The notes beneath the pieces are model-generated. The model worked only from the letters and a program-made list of their open reading frames with translations. It was not told the DNA's origin and did no database searches. DNA of 64,000 bases from Dryococelus australis (Eukaryota; Arthropoda; Insecta; Phasmatodea; Phasmatidae): the NCBI GenBank assembly GCA_029891345.1, contig CM057009.1, positions 93,729,416 through 93,793,415 of the forward strand. Direction: 5' to 3'. Below, one piece after another: positions 22,590 to 34,365 of the stretch. The position numbers were made by a program, and so were the translations under genes. The first letter of the stretch is position 1, and the number at the start of each line of letters is the position of its first letter.

Positions 22590-25132
22590 AAATAATAATT
22601 ACTCTGAAAATTTGCAGCCAATTTTTTTTTCCCATTGGTTCGCCATCAAACACTAAATATTTTTTAATTGTTGTGCGGTAAACGCGACGTTCTCTGTGTG
22701 TCGTGGAAGCAATCCTCTTGGTTGCTTCTTGAATTCTATGAGCCTATGACTGCTGAAGGCCAGTGCGGCGATAGAACCAGTGGTGCTATCTGTTGTGGGG
22801 CGGGGTAATTAGGGAGCTGTGGAAGCAACGAGGTGACCTGCGTACAGCACAATGTTAGCTGAGTGGCGACCGAACTTCTATGAGCAGTCAAAATATCAAC
22901 CTATTTTGTCTGGTTTGTACAACAACCAACTATGTGGTTTTTGCACGCATATTGGATACTTATATGTAAAATGTGTTAACTAAGTCATGTCTGGTGAACA
23001 ATTCATGAATTCTTATTTTGATTTTGTTCTTTCTTAATCTGAAACGTAGGTTCTTGGCTTTCCTTTAACTTAAAATACCTGTGATACACCTGAACATGTG
23101 AGGGTTTATTTACGGGAATATGCGTGACTGCAACATTCAACTACCAGCTGTTATTCGTTAATTGGAACATATTTAAGGTAAGTGCAGAATGTGCTTGTAT
23201 GTTAGTTAAATTTCAGTTTGCTACTGTACCATGCTCTTGGCGGTGTAAAAAGTGTCTCAAACAACCACTACTCCAAAATTACGTTAGATTCTCGGGATAA
23301 AACATAAAAACAATATTTGAATCCTCAAACCCATGACATAGTGAAAATCGATTGTTTTGAATTTTGTTAGGACATGTACCTTAAACTTGTTGTTTGAATT
23401 CTAAAATACTCTTCAAAACAGTTTGTGGTATTTACGTCATCCGCAATGTCAAAAAAACCAAAAAAAATATATATAGCCAGGACGAGGAGCGGTGTTATTT
23501 AATTGACGGATCATTAAATTAATTGTACTTTAATATTATGTAAGATATAAAGTGTCCACATTTATGAGCTGACTTTTTTTAAAATAGAGAATAATGCTAA
23601 TAGTCTAATACTTTTGACTTATTCTTAGCAATGAAAGATTTCAATGGCCTTCTTCTGTAGCCAATGACAGGAAACATTCATTTGCATGTTCGTCTCTACC
23701 GACAAGTCATGAAGTTAAACTGACGTGGCTGTCAAAATTGACTAGTATAAGTGTGTGATATGTGAAGTTATAATTTCTTTCTATTTTGTTTATAGTTTAC
23801 TCAACAAAATTAACAGCTCAGACGATGTAGTAGAGAAAATTTTACAACACTCATTTAGCTCTTTACCATGCAAAATTAAAAAAGACGTAATCAGCAGTCG
23901 GGAACCAACTCCTGATCTCAACATACATACAAAAACAAAACAGTGTGTGCGACATTTTAATGCTAGTTTTTACGATACAGCTTGGCTTATTGGGCTCAAG
24001 AAATTTCAGAAAGTATACTGTTGGCCATGTTTATTATTTTCCTTTTAAAAAAGTGTTTAGATGCAATCCGGGTTTAGTGATTTGAACAACTTTCATAAAT
24101 CGGTTAAAAGGCATGAACTCAGTAAATCTCATTTAGTGTCGTGCATGTCACTGAAACAGTTTGGTAAAACTAGAATTGAGTTCTGTTTTAAGTGACCAGT
24201 TCAGATTAAATACTCAGAAACACAACAAAAATGTCAAAAAGAATAGACATATTTTGGGTAATTTAATTAATGTTACCCGTTTCTTAGCCAAGCAGGAATT
24301 AGCTTTTAGGGGACATGATCAGTCTTCAAATTCTTTAAATAAAGGGAATTTTGTTGAACTTGTTTATGGTTTTGGAGAAATGGACAGTAATTTGAAAAGC
24401 CATTTAGAAAACTCCATAATTTTTTCTGGTCTGTCAAGTGACATACAAAATGATTTGATTCAGTCTGTTTGCGATGTAGTGTTACAAAGTATCAAGATGC
24501 AAATAAAAAAAACCTTGTTTGTAGGAATAATATTAGATGAAATAACAGACGTGAGTAAAAAATCTCAGCTAACCACTCTTTTGCGATATGTTAATTAAGA
24601 AGGAGCAGTTGAAGAACGTTTTCTTGGCTTTAGTGATGTTAGTTGTGATCGGTCTGTTAGGGCCTTATCAGAGCATGTGTTTCGTGTTTTAAGTGATTTC
24701 AAATGTTTTGACAAATTAGTAGCACAAACATATGATGGTGCTGCAGTCATGGCAGGTGAAGTAAATGGACTTCAATCACTTGTAGGAGTGAAATGCAGTG
24801 TGGCCATTTTTGTACATTGTTATGCGCATAGACTAAATTTGATTTTATCAGATTCAGTTAGCCACACTAACCAGTGCCGAAGGTATTTCATGACACTTTG
24901 CAGGATTTGGAACTTTCTTCTCTAAGTCAACAAAGAGAACATATGCTTTAGCTCAAGAAGTTAAGAAGCAATTTCCTAGTGCCTCTCCCACTTGTTGGAA
25001 TGTCAACAGTAGGCTTGTTGAAATGGTCAGTGAATACAAAGCTGAAATAGAAAACATGTTGGAACTAATGATTGAAAATGCTGAGAAATGAGATAGTGAA
25101 ACACTGCTAAGTGCCCACAGGATATTATTTAG

Positions 25133-25140
25133 CTTACGAG
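25133..25140 (+). repeat. 8-bp target-site duplication, left copy
   Basis: CTTACGAG, matching CTTATGAG at 26628-26635 with one difference. Eight bases is the length expected for hAT insertion. Reading the hAT transposase up to here and resuming after 26635 shows the host sequence was interrupted at this point. Confidence 0.8.
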
Positions 25141-26627
25141 TGATGTAACAATTCTACTTTTCCTCTATTCTCAATCTCGATGCTGATACCACTCTCGATT
25201 CCAAAAATTGTGATTCCTTTTGTTACAGACAATTACTTTACAGAACTAAATCATGTATAGGAGGGTGTGAAATTTAATTATATAAACAAGGCCTACATTA
25301 CCAGTAGGCCTATTACTAACATAATTAATATAACACTTGAACAGTGGGAGCATATTCATATGAAATTTCAAAAAGTTAAAATGAGGCATAGTATGAGGTA
25401 ATATTGAAAACATCATGTATATATTTCGTCCACATAGTTTACATATTCGAAAATATTTCCAAACCTCACTTGCCTAGATGAATGTTCACCAACATATGAA
25501 ATTATTAAAAAGTTTGCAAGACTGGCACTTGCAATAATAGTTAACATTTTAAAATCATTAATTATTTTTAATGCCCCAATTTTAAAATAAAGTATCATTT
25601 TGGTAAATTCACAAACAATTTTTCTGGAAATGCAAAGAAGTGTAATAAAAATTATTGTTTACACTAATAAATTTTAATGCAAAGGAATTATGTGATACAT
25701 GCATAAACCAGACAAGCATCATCCACGTAATGTCAATATCATCTGAATTATTTAAAAAAAAAAAGTCTTCTCAGACCAGTTAGTTATGTGTTTGTATTAA
25801 TTTCTGGCACACTTTACACTTGCCTTTGCACTGTTCTTTTTACTAAAATGTCCAAATGATAGACATTTCACGGTCTTTTACATTGGCTGCAGCATCATCC
25901 ATAATTTTTGAGACTAGATGTTTTATGAAAACAGGCTATTTAATGTATCAATTTAGATATCACACTTTCATTTCACGTACACATGTCATTGTAAACAAGT
26001 GCTATCTCGACCATAGATTAATGCACACATTCTAGTTGTGTGTGTTCACTTCGCAAAATTGTTACTAGCTCTTGGAGGCGGTTTGTTGTCAGACTACTGT
26101 CGCTTATCTCAAAGTACATGTTTTACTGCTTGTGTATTCTTTGGAATGTTTACATTCTGTTTTTTTTTTTTTTTTCACAAGAAAAAATTACCTAGTATAT
26201 TTATGTTCATTGTTGCATGTAGAACTATGAGTTCAGAGATTTAAAAATTACCTCAAGATAAAATGGAGAATTTTTTCATCTTTAGAATTTTTCGATATTC
26301 CCGAGATTTCCGCATGTCTAGATTTTTACAGTGTTGAAGTAAATTTGTGTATATAACATGGGATAATAGTTCATTTCTTGTGGAGAAAGCTCATTTCGTG
26401 AGATATCACGCTTTTATTGTATGTCGTGTTATTTCACATTTTTACTTGTGTTTCGGTGTTATTTCGTTTTATCACGATATACCCGATATTGTGTCTCTAG
26501 TCTTAGGTTATGTATTTGTAGTAATCAATTTTTCATGCTTCGATTCTTGGACTTCCAATTCTTGATTATACAATTATTCAAGAATCACGGGTATCGAGGA
26601 ATCGTGGAATCCAGTTTGATATCCCTA
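25141..26627. mobile_element. Non-autonomous hAT element (1487 bp) inside the hAT transposase
   Basis: Flanked by the 8-bp duplication. The left end reads TGATGTAACAATTCT; the right end, reverse-complemented, reads TAGGGATATCAAACTGGATTC. These are two worn versions of the TAGNGATGTAACNATTC-type hAT terminus, and both ends are rich in GATTCC/TCGAT words. There is no transposase-like frame inside; the interior is AT-rich with a poly-A run near 25755 and a poly-T run near 26160. Confidence 0.8.
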
Positions 26628-26635
26628 CTTATGAG
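26628..26635 (+). repeat. 8-bp target-site duplication, right copy
   Basis: CTTATGAG, partner of 25133-25140. The transposase coding sequence resumes right after it. Confidence 0.8.
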
Positions 26636-28246
26636 ATTTTGATTTCATTTTCCTATTGCATTTTTTTTTCCACGATTTTCCCGATGACAAATGTACTTTT
26701 TCAAGTTTTGCAAAAGAAAACGTTTGACATTAATTTTTGCATCTTGAAAATAAATGAGTTCAATGCCTATCTCCAAAAACAAAGAGATAATTTTGATTCA
26801 ATCTGGCAAAAAGTTAGTGAGCATAAAAGCGTAGCAGAGCCGCACCAAAACAAAAGATTGTGAATCAGTCATATTGGTGGGAAAGATAGAAAGGCATCAT
26901 ACAGAAGGCTGTACTTTGAAATTATTGACGTAATAATATCAAATTTAATGTCCAGATTTTGTGCAATCGAAAAACTCTGATTTTTATAACTGTTGGTCCC
27001 TACAAGATTCAAATCATTTAAGAATGTTTTTCCTGAAGAACACCTTAGTTGTCTGAAAGATATTTATGACCGCCATTTTGATTTTCCCAGGTTACAAAGT
27101 GAATTAACGGTTGTTTACGAAACTAATCAGTTTGCTGTTAAGAGTTTTGCAGAACTCCATCATTTTCTGAAGTCAACTGATCTCAATGAGGTTTTTCCCC
27201 CCAAGTCTATACACTATCTAGTCTTATTTTCACCATTCCAAGTACGAGTGCATCAGCAGAACGATCCTTCTCCACCTTGAAACGCATTAAAACTTATTTG
27301 CAAAACTCACAAGGCTTTTGTATCCATACTCAGTGTCGAAAAACAACTTCTTAATAAGCTGCGAGCACAGGATAGATTTCATGATGACGTAATTGAAGTA
27401 TTTGCTCAAAAAAACAGACGAATAGATCTGAAGTATATATAAATAAGTAATCTGCAAATAACAACATGTTCATCAACGGACTCGTTCAGTAAGTAATCTT
27501 TTTTTTTATTATTATTATTATTTTGTGTGTTAATGTGTTGGTTTTTATATAGGCTTTTCCAAGACAAAAGTGTTTAACTCAATATTAATTTCGGTTTTAA
27601 AATTTTATTCGGACTTTATTAAGTGTTGTTTTATTATTAATTTTAATGACAATACACCAACTTACTTGGTGTAGAATATCGGACACATATAATGTTCCCA
27701 AGTAAAGACTGTTGATGATAAAGTGAGCACTCTTGAAATCAATCTTAGAAAAAATTCGCTGCCACTAACTCCGTATATTTTAACGGGCATACTGAGTTAC
27801 ATGCATCCAGTAAAGTTGGCAATGATGGATGGAAAGTAGTTCCATATCATAACGTTGAATAATAAGTATGAGGTAACCATTTGTGATAACTTAAAATATT
27901 ATTTTCACTTCCTGTTTTTTTTTAATTCATTGGAGTGTAAATTGACCAGATTTGTAACATAATTACTTTTTCAATAATTCCACAGTTTCACCTGACCGAC
28001 GCATGAATAAAGTGATGAGGCCCATGACAACGTTAATTTTACGTAAGGCAGAAACATACATAAAGTGTATACAAGTAGATTTCAAGCAGGGCTTTCAAAA
28101 GTGCTCATTTAACCGTGAACAGCCTATTGTATACTTGCTTAAGGAGAGTATCATTAAACCAACAAGTTAAATTTGTCTATGTTTAACTAATGGTTATTAC
28201 TTTCAGTATTTCCACAAAATGTACCTTTTCTGTTTTGCCTAAATTG

Positions 28247-29463
28247 CTTCCCCTTCTTAAAATCTCACGTCTCGCCACTGCAACTGCGAGTCTCATTTCT
28301 AGAGTACTTCAAAGTCAGCTGCTAGGAGAACATCAAGTCATGCTTTACCGACCGGGGACGGGAGATTTTATTACGAACTAGCTACGACTGCGTATGATCC
28401 TTCAGGAGGCCCCAGTCCAATACACACCCATTAGATGGCCATCTATTTTATTTCCACGTAGCACCCAGGTGCTGGAGGAATAGAATAGAGGTGCCCCAAA
28501 CACTACGAAAAATTTTCAACCCAGGAGAGACAGTACGCCAGAGTTGTATCCCCACCAAGCATCTACGTGCTGGCAGGGATATTTGTTGAGGTGCTATGGC
28601 CTGGCCTTGGCTGAGAAAACACCCAGTAATAGCAGTGGTGGCCCCCACGGCTTCAACGCCTCTGATCTGCCCGCTAGAGTGGGGGATCTTCTGAGGCACT
28701 GAGCTTGTGCTGCAAGCCGTTACTGGACAGAAACTATTCTACGGTTTCTCTTCGTGTCAGCGGTGCTTGACCTGCCGTTCTCAGCAGCCATTTCTACTCT
28801 ATGCCATATAAGGTGAGACTCTGTGCAAGGAGGGAGGAGCAAAGGATTGCTCATCTTGCTGCCAAGTAGCGGATTGATTTAGCGCCCCCTACAGCGGAAC
28901 AGGCGGAACGAGACTATGCTGCCTTACTTAGGTTATTGGATAGACCTTCATTGCCAGTGTGTGTGTGTGTATACTATTGTCTCTCCCCTACTCGTACACA
29001 CTCTGATTTCCACCCTGCCCTGAGTGGTGTGGTGAACAAGACAGAGGGACGTCTTGGAATCTCCAACGCCACCTTTTGGAGTTCAGCTGCAGCAAGGTGG
29101 AACCGTAAGTTTCATGTTGTTGACCCTAGTGCCCTCGCTGCTGCCCTGACTGACTACACCAGCATCGACCATCTACAGCCAGCCACCACTCACCATCAAG
29201 ACATGAGTGAGTCAAGTAACCCTAACACCTCTCACCAGTCACCAACAGTAACTAAGAACGTGGTCAGTAAGAGGGGGGTATAAGAATAAGGGACTAGTCA
29301 TCAAGAACCTAGAGAACTTTGTTCTCCTGCCCAAAGCTACGTGCCCAGTCGCCATATCCAGCCGGAAGCGATCCGTACCGAAAACCCTAGACGCGCCTCT
29401 GACCTAAACGTAATGAAAACCACGACGAAGATGTCCCAGCCTTAGTTAACTGGACACGCATCA
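28247..29463 (+). repeat. 3' LTR, right piece
   Basis: From 28296 (CATTTCTAGAG..) it follows the 5' LTR from 14842 to its end and stops at ..GACACGCATCA, matching the 5' LTR end ..CACATGTCA. The word ATTGCTTCCCCTT at 28245-28257 also occurs at the end of the left piece (22562), so a short stretch may be present twice. The block 29000-29200 is strikingly similar to 15540-15720 (about eight differences in 180 bases by my count), while 28296-28400 differs much more from its partner. Confidence 0.65.
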
Positions 29464-29868
29464 TATTCATGCAAGAATAGCTAAAAAAAAATACTGCATT
29501 TTCCAGGCAAAGGATGTACTTATTCCACCAAAAGCGGTGTTCACTGTGAGATGTTTTTCACGCAGGTTGGAGGAGTTGGGTTCACCTCCCGCTCTCTGCT
29601 GGGCCTGGTTGAGAGGAAGGGAGAAGGAGAAAAGAAGCTCATGTCCAAATGAAACTAAATATATGTCAAAGCATGCTGCCACTGCAGATGGAAACTATCA
29701 GTGCCTATCCTATATGTTGTGAGACGTGTCGCTTGCTCGTCTGATTTGCATTTTACAAAGGAAAACTAAAACAAAAAAAAAAGTGAATTATTTGTGGCAT
29801 ACGAAGAAAGGCCGCTTTTCTGCATTAGGCCTTGTCTACATTCGCTTGTCTGCTCGGAAGTTTTTTTC
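29464..29868 (+). other. Intronic DNA after the LTR element, nothing recognised
   Basis: Contains a GC-richer stretch at 29530-29660 with short open frames on both strands but no domain or splice context. The direct flank of the LTR element is TATTCATGCAAG; I could not match it to the left flank. Confidence 0.4.
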
Positions 29869-30210
29869 GAAAATGGGAAGACATATTGTATAGCCTATAT
29901 ATATACATTATAATCATAATGTCTACATCATAATTATAATGATTATGTAGCACTATATTCCATAAGAGATTAATTAAATGCATGTAAATGACTTAGAAAA
30001 TTAAATTTTGAGGTGCGCTTCAAATTTCAGAATTTTTTTTGAGAATGGCAAGACATACCAATAGCCACTATATACACATTATATTCAAAGTGTCTTCATC
30101 ATAGTTATAATGATTACAGATAGCTATACCATGTAGGAGATTAATTATATGCCTGTAAATTACATATTGACTGAAAGTTTCCTCATTGAAAAGTGGTCCA
30201 ATTGTAGCAT
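29869..30210 (+). repeat. Two-copy tandem duplication, 172-bp period
   Basis: GAAAATGGGAAGACAT at 29869 recurs as GAGAATGGCAAGACAT at 30041, exactly 172 bases later. Later landmarks keep the spacing: TTATAATGATTA.. near 29935 and 30107, and GAGATTAATTAAATGC near 29967 against GAGATTAATTATATGC near 30139. The copies agree at roughly 75-80%. This could be a pair of satellite monomers. Confidence 0.8.
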
Positions 30211-32400
30211 TGTTGAGTGCGGTATTTTCCTGAATTTGGATATATTGTTTTTGAGCAGTCGGTCACGTCAGCTAAGGGCGACGTCTGTTCTTTTCCTTGT
30301 TTCACCATGTCATACAATGTGATGGTGATGTGTTTAGTTTACTAACCCAGTGAAATGGAAAAGATACGCTAACGTCCTATGACGTCTGTTGTTGACATCT
30401 GTTACTACTGATGAAATGAGGAAAGAAAAGTAAAAAATTTTGAAAACAAAAATATATAGAATACGAACAAGTTATCATTGCTACGACCTTTAAAATATTA
30501 AATGAATTAGTGTCCTTGACTGAAATACAGACAATTTAAATACTTCCCGAATATATATATATATATCTGCATTGCTACAAGTTTTATACAGAATGCGCCA
30601 CAGAAGTCGGCATCCATTCTACAACAGTATTCCAGCATATTTTAATTTACTGCAGTTAAACATTTTGGCATAGAAAATTGTGATTGCGTAAAGGTATTTT
30701 GTTAAATGACACACACACATTTCATATTAACTTCTAAGTGCCAGTAAATGCGTGACAGCAGGACACTTGCGAGTGTGAAATATGGTTTGGAATATGGCAG
30801 TGGCACCCCCCCCCCCCCCCCACACTGATCCAATGCCCAGATAATATAGAAAGGTGCCACAGTATAATTTTTTTTGTCCTGTTTACATCCAAGCAGCAGA
30901 ACAGGTATAATAGGGTCATGACCATTAGGAATTCTTCCAGCTAATCTTCACACCACGCCAACGAAACTGAATACGGAAAAACATACAATATTGGCTGTAA
31001 TGAATCAGTGAAATAGATCTCGGTGCTGAAAGGAGGGAGAACGCGCTCGCCCGCTCCATCCGCCTCATTCAACAACATCCCAGACTTACGACCACCCGCA
31101 GCAGACCACACGCCTATCTGACCGTACACTTTCTACTTATTTATTCAGGCCGGGGGACATAAATTGCCCCACGGTATAACTAAATCTTTAGTATACCGGG
31201 CTTCCACTATGTGTGTGTGCATGCATGTGTGTGTGTGCACGTGCACACGTGTGTGTGTCTGTGTATATATAGTGGAAAGAGTAAGGATAGCTGTGGGTAA
31301 TATTTTCAGATATGACACTGATGTATTATGAGAAAGTGTAAACTGAGTATGTGTTTATTTGCAAAGGTAGCTGGAATAGTTTACTGGTTATCATTTCTGC
31401 TTTACAACGAAATGACTACACTATTATTAACCCAGTCAACATTTTTACGTCATTAAAATATTGCCCAACCATATACTTGTTTGTCGCCAATAAAATACAT
31501 AGTAGCAAATAAAGTATGTACACATGAGGACAAAAATTCTGTAGTCCTTTCAACAGAATTTTCCTGAGACAAAAATATTGGATTAAACCAACTATAAATT
31601 CTATAAAAGAAAATTCATGTTTTCTCTTTGTTAGCAAATCCATATATTAAATTGCAGTGAGATGCAGAAAAATTATGAAATATGAAATGTCACAAATGTG
31701 GCTTTACGAACTTTGGGACTAACAAATGACTCGATGACCTGGTTAATGTCTACTTTTCTTGCAGAAATTTGATTCCACTACCAATTTTCCTAGGTTGGTT
31801 AGAGAATCACACTTTGTAGACCTGATTATATTCTTAATCCTTTACAAAGTACTAAAAGAGTGGTCTTCGTTTACCACAATTACAGTAAATGTGCAAAATA
31901 ACTGCAAAGCAATAAATGTACTAGGAAACAAAATCTTCAGTTTCATTCAACATTGCTTATTCAACAAATCACTAGGAGAAAGAGTTTTTTGTCTTAAATC
32001 GAAAATATGAATAGCTTTGAGATGTTCCAACTGACTACAAATGCCCTCGTTTACATCCACACAGTACTTATCACAAAGAGTTGTGCATTTTTACTCACTT
32101 GCTCGTGTTGTAACTCTGGATATTTCCGCAAGACACTGATGTAGCACTTAATTTATTGGCTCTCTGTCGAGTCATCAGATTTCCTATAACAGCATCTAAC
32201 CATACATTAAATACTTTACTATAACAATTTTTTTCTGGAATTGCCTGTGAAAAATATCTTCAGTAAATATTTGTATGTTAATTGTTCCCTCTTTCATTAT
32301 CTTTTGTCGTGCAAGTTCAACTTAGATGATACTTTTAGGTTCTTGGCAACAAGTTTACATTCATTCAACTCTCAAGACATCATTGTTTAGAGCAGCCCAC
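30211..32400 (+). other. AT-rich intronic DNA with simple repeats
   Basis: No exon is supported. Contains a (TA)n near 30553, a run of 16 C at 30806-30821, and a GT-rich tract with GTGCACGTGCACACGTGTG at about 31210-31268. Confidence 0.5.
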
Positions 32401-33418
32401 ACCTTCCACTCCACTTTACATTGACGCTACTCCCTCTCACGAGAATTAAACCAATTTAATCGCGTGCGGTAGGGAGGCTGAATTCCCTCCTGGGACAATA
32501 AAATTCAAGGTGTCCTTGATGAGGGGGAATTACTAGTGGAATGGTTGCATGGTTGGGACGTAGTTCTTCCCACATTTGGAAAGAAGTGTTTTGGTCCCTC
32601 TAAGCGGGTTATCCTCGACAGAAGAAGGGAATCCAAACCCCAAGGTGAGTTTAACCAAATGCGTCTCCCGTCGAAAATGTTCATGATGCCAGCAGTCACG
32701 AGGATGAAATGAAAATGAAAAGCAATTAAATGGTCTCGGAAGGCTCTGGCCAGCGGTGTCCTCTATAGGAAGCTAGTCTAGTGTGGGTGCGAGATGGTTC
32801 AATCCAGCAGAGGGAACCATCATAGGGTGTCTGCTTATGGTTGATAAGGGGATGTGAATATTGATTACGCCATCCACTGTTGTACGTACTTGGTACATAG
32901 GAGTCATGTGTCCTGGGTTTGGTGTGAGCGGAAGGGGTAACAATTCAGCAATGAGTGGGTCTTGTTTGTAATACTCCACATATACTTCTGAGTGAGTGGG
33001 CTACGCCAGTCCTGAAATATTATCTTACACTGCTTTATTGCCTCTTTCCCAAACGGCATAAGATCGCCTACACAGGTCCCTACTTCAAATAAGTGTACAG
33101 GGGCAATGTCAGGATTGTTTTTATTAAATGGTTCTTTGCTGGTCAAAGTATAATTTACTCTCTGGGTTTCTAATTCTCTCTGCCTTGCTTGGTGTGTGCT
33201 GATCTTTTGAGTGTGCTTCTACGTCCTTTGGTCCCATAGGGTTTTTCGACAAAGTAATTAAATTACCATAATATAATCTGGTTCCACTAGGCAGTATCCT
33301 CTCTTGTCAGGCTTTGTGGAGGCTGTGACGAGACTCAACGATAAGAAACTAGCCTGTGGTCCTGGAGTTATACCCTACTGAAGGGTGAGCGACTCGGGCT
33401 CTTCCTGGATTGGTCCAG
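32401..33418. other. GC-balanced intronic repeat DNA, family not recognised
   Basis: More GC-rich than its surroundings. On the minus strand 32773-32979 and 32904-33146 are open with phrases such as LLPLPLTPNPGHMTPMYQVR and IIFQDWRSPLTQKYMWS; I recognise no domain. The stretch 32535-32720 (GTTGCATGGTTGGGACGTAG to AACCAAATGCGTCTCCCG) looks like a piece of a dispersed repeat. No ends or target duplications were found. Confidence 0.35.
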
Positions 33419-33559
33419 CCTTATTCAGACTGGGACCATCCAGAAATTCTCAGTCTATTCCTCCCTCACAGTTCAGGTGAAATGAGATGCGTTCACATCA
33501 CACTATAGTCGTTTTAACAAGCTACAGAAAAACCTCCAGATTCAGGCAATAGCTGGTAT

Positions 33560-33720
33560 CTCCTGGATCTGGCCTTATTTAGGCTGAGGTTAAGGTTGTA
33601 ACTATGGTGAGAGGCCTTAAGAATCTGGAGTTCGAATCCCTGGCAGGTCAGGTGGACCAAATACTCCCAGAATCCCTTGGCCTTATGCAGACTGAAGAAA
33701 ATCCAAATGAAATTAAATTC
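33560..33720 (+). repeat. tRNA-like SINE remnant with B-box
   Basis: Holds GAGTTCGAATCCCTGG at 33629-33644, a near-perfect polymerase III B-box, with GTTAAGGTTGTAACTATGGTG upstream in the A-box place. It is followed by one of the CAG-CTG motifs and an AATGAAATTAAAT tail. Confidence 0.4.
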
Positions 33721-34289
33721 ACCTACGCCTACCCTGTGAGTGAAACAATAATTGCCCTTAGACTGTTGAAATTAATTATATAAAAAATTTTATTTTAACC
33801 AATAATGACACTGGGAAATAATTCAACGCAAGATACACATAATTCAGAATAATACACGTATTTATTTAATACGTTCAGAAGGACATTGAGATGCTTAGCA
33901 GCTCTGCACAGTTATAAAAAAAATTAATGTAAAACTTTCCAAATAGCAGGTAAAGGCTACCTTTATAAATATGAATATCAAGGTGAGCTAAATGTGCTAG
34001 TTAGATATATCAGTCCTAGCCAGCCAGGAGGGACATCATAACAACCTACTACATTGGATATTAGAGGGCATGATTTCCGGGTAGGGATTTAAGTGAGAAC
34101 GTAGATATACCTATGGCTGGTGGCGTGGAGACGTCTACTTGCAACGACTGATGTGTGATTCTTCGAAAGTATAGGAGACTGTTTCTTTGGCATGTGAGCC
34201 TGGTGGCATCTACTCTATTAAATGGCTCAGTCCTTGCAGACTGGAATGTCTGTTGTGAGTAATGCCCTTCTCCCCATAGACTTACTCGG

Positions 34290-34365
34290 GTAATGCCGGC
34301 ATGAGTGGCCTAGTGGTCAGAGTCATAAGGTATTGGCTTTGAGTCTTATGCAGACTGAAGATGCA
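34290..34365 (+). repeat. tRNA-like SINE remnant with A-box
   Basis: GAGTGGCCTAGTGGTCAGAG at about 34303-34322 is a good tRNA A-box context. A weak B-box (CTTTGAGTCTTATG) follows about 20 bases later and overlaps one of the CAG-CTG motifs. Confidence 0.35.

Larger units (their letters stand above)
23755..27442 (+). pseudogene. hAT transposase, ZMYM1-like with DUF4371, decayed and interrupted
   Basis: Blocks in order: a TTF-type zinc-finger region (EPTPDLNIHTKTKQCVRHFN, KVYCWPCLLF) at 23755-24048; a DUF4371 region (FLAKQELAFRGHDQSSNSLN, SGLSSDIQNDLIQSVCDVVL, FVGIILDEITDVSKKSQLTT) at 24161-24598; the RNase H-like core (LVAQTYDGAAVMAGEVNGLQ, IFVHCYAHRLNLILSDSV) at 24677-24925; after a 1.5-kb insertion, VLFQVLQKKTFDINFC at 26690-26750; and the C-terminal dimerisation part (SASAERSF..LKRIKTY) at 27245-27300, ending DDVIEVFAQKNRRIDLKYI with a stop at 27440-27442. 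Stops and frame changes separate these blocks, at least six in all. An AG at 23800 after a T-rich stretch could be an old intron acceptor. Intact relatives make DNA cuts for hAT transposition. Confidence 0.85.
22590..28246 (+). mobile_element. hAT-type DNA transposon (ZMYM1-like), dead, inserted in the LTR
   Basis: About 5.7 kb of AT-rich DNA separates the two LTR pieces and encodes a decayed hAT transposase on the plus strand. The right end may be at 28280, where the reverse complement reads CAGTGGCGAGACGTGAG, a plausible hAT terminus. The left terminus is not clear; CAGTGCGGCGATAG at 22765 is one candidate. No convincing 8-bp duplication was found at the outer ends, perhaps because of age. 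It contains the younger non-autonomous element at 25141-26627. Confidence 0.6.
14150..29463 (+). mobile_element. Ty3/gypsy-like LTR element fossil with nested insertions
   Basis: Order seen: long 5' LTR (about 14150-16009), primer-binding site (16020), gag with PHD-type fingers, gag core and CCHC knuckle, aspartic protease, integrase, a Pro/Thr-rich repeat region, then a 3' LTR in two pieces (about 21640-22589 and 28247/28296-29463). The right piece stops exactly at the point matching the 5' LTR end, before any primer-binding site, as a 3' LTR should; hence I read the DNA between the pieces as a later insertion (hAT). The alternative is two separate partial copies. No reverse transcriptase part was recognised. 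The element is broken, with well over ten breaks. LTR divergence by eye is uneven (about 4% to near 20%), so it is old. The 5' start is uncertain by tens of bases and I found no clear target duplication. Confidence 0.75.

Noticed and set aside
22590-22930. Left hAT end at CAGTGCGGCG (22765) with an 8-bp duplication
   Set aside because: The flanking eight bases do not match those after the likely right end at 28280, so the left boundary is left open.
31759-32010. Open frame after a good TTTTCTTGCAG acceptor
   Set aside because: The predicted protein has no recognisable feature, and the donor that would end an exon (CCTAG|GTTGGT) is poor; it would also break the direct phase fit of exons A and B.
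32505-33146. Three open minus-strand frames that might be a transposon gene
   Set aside because: No recognisable motif or family; I annotate only unassigned repeat-like DNA.
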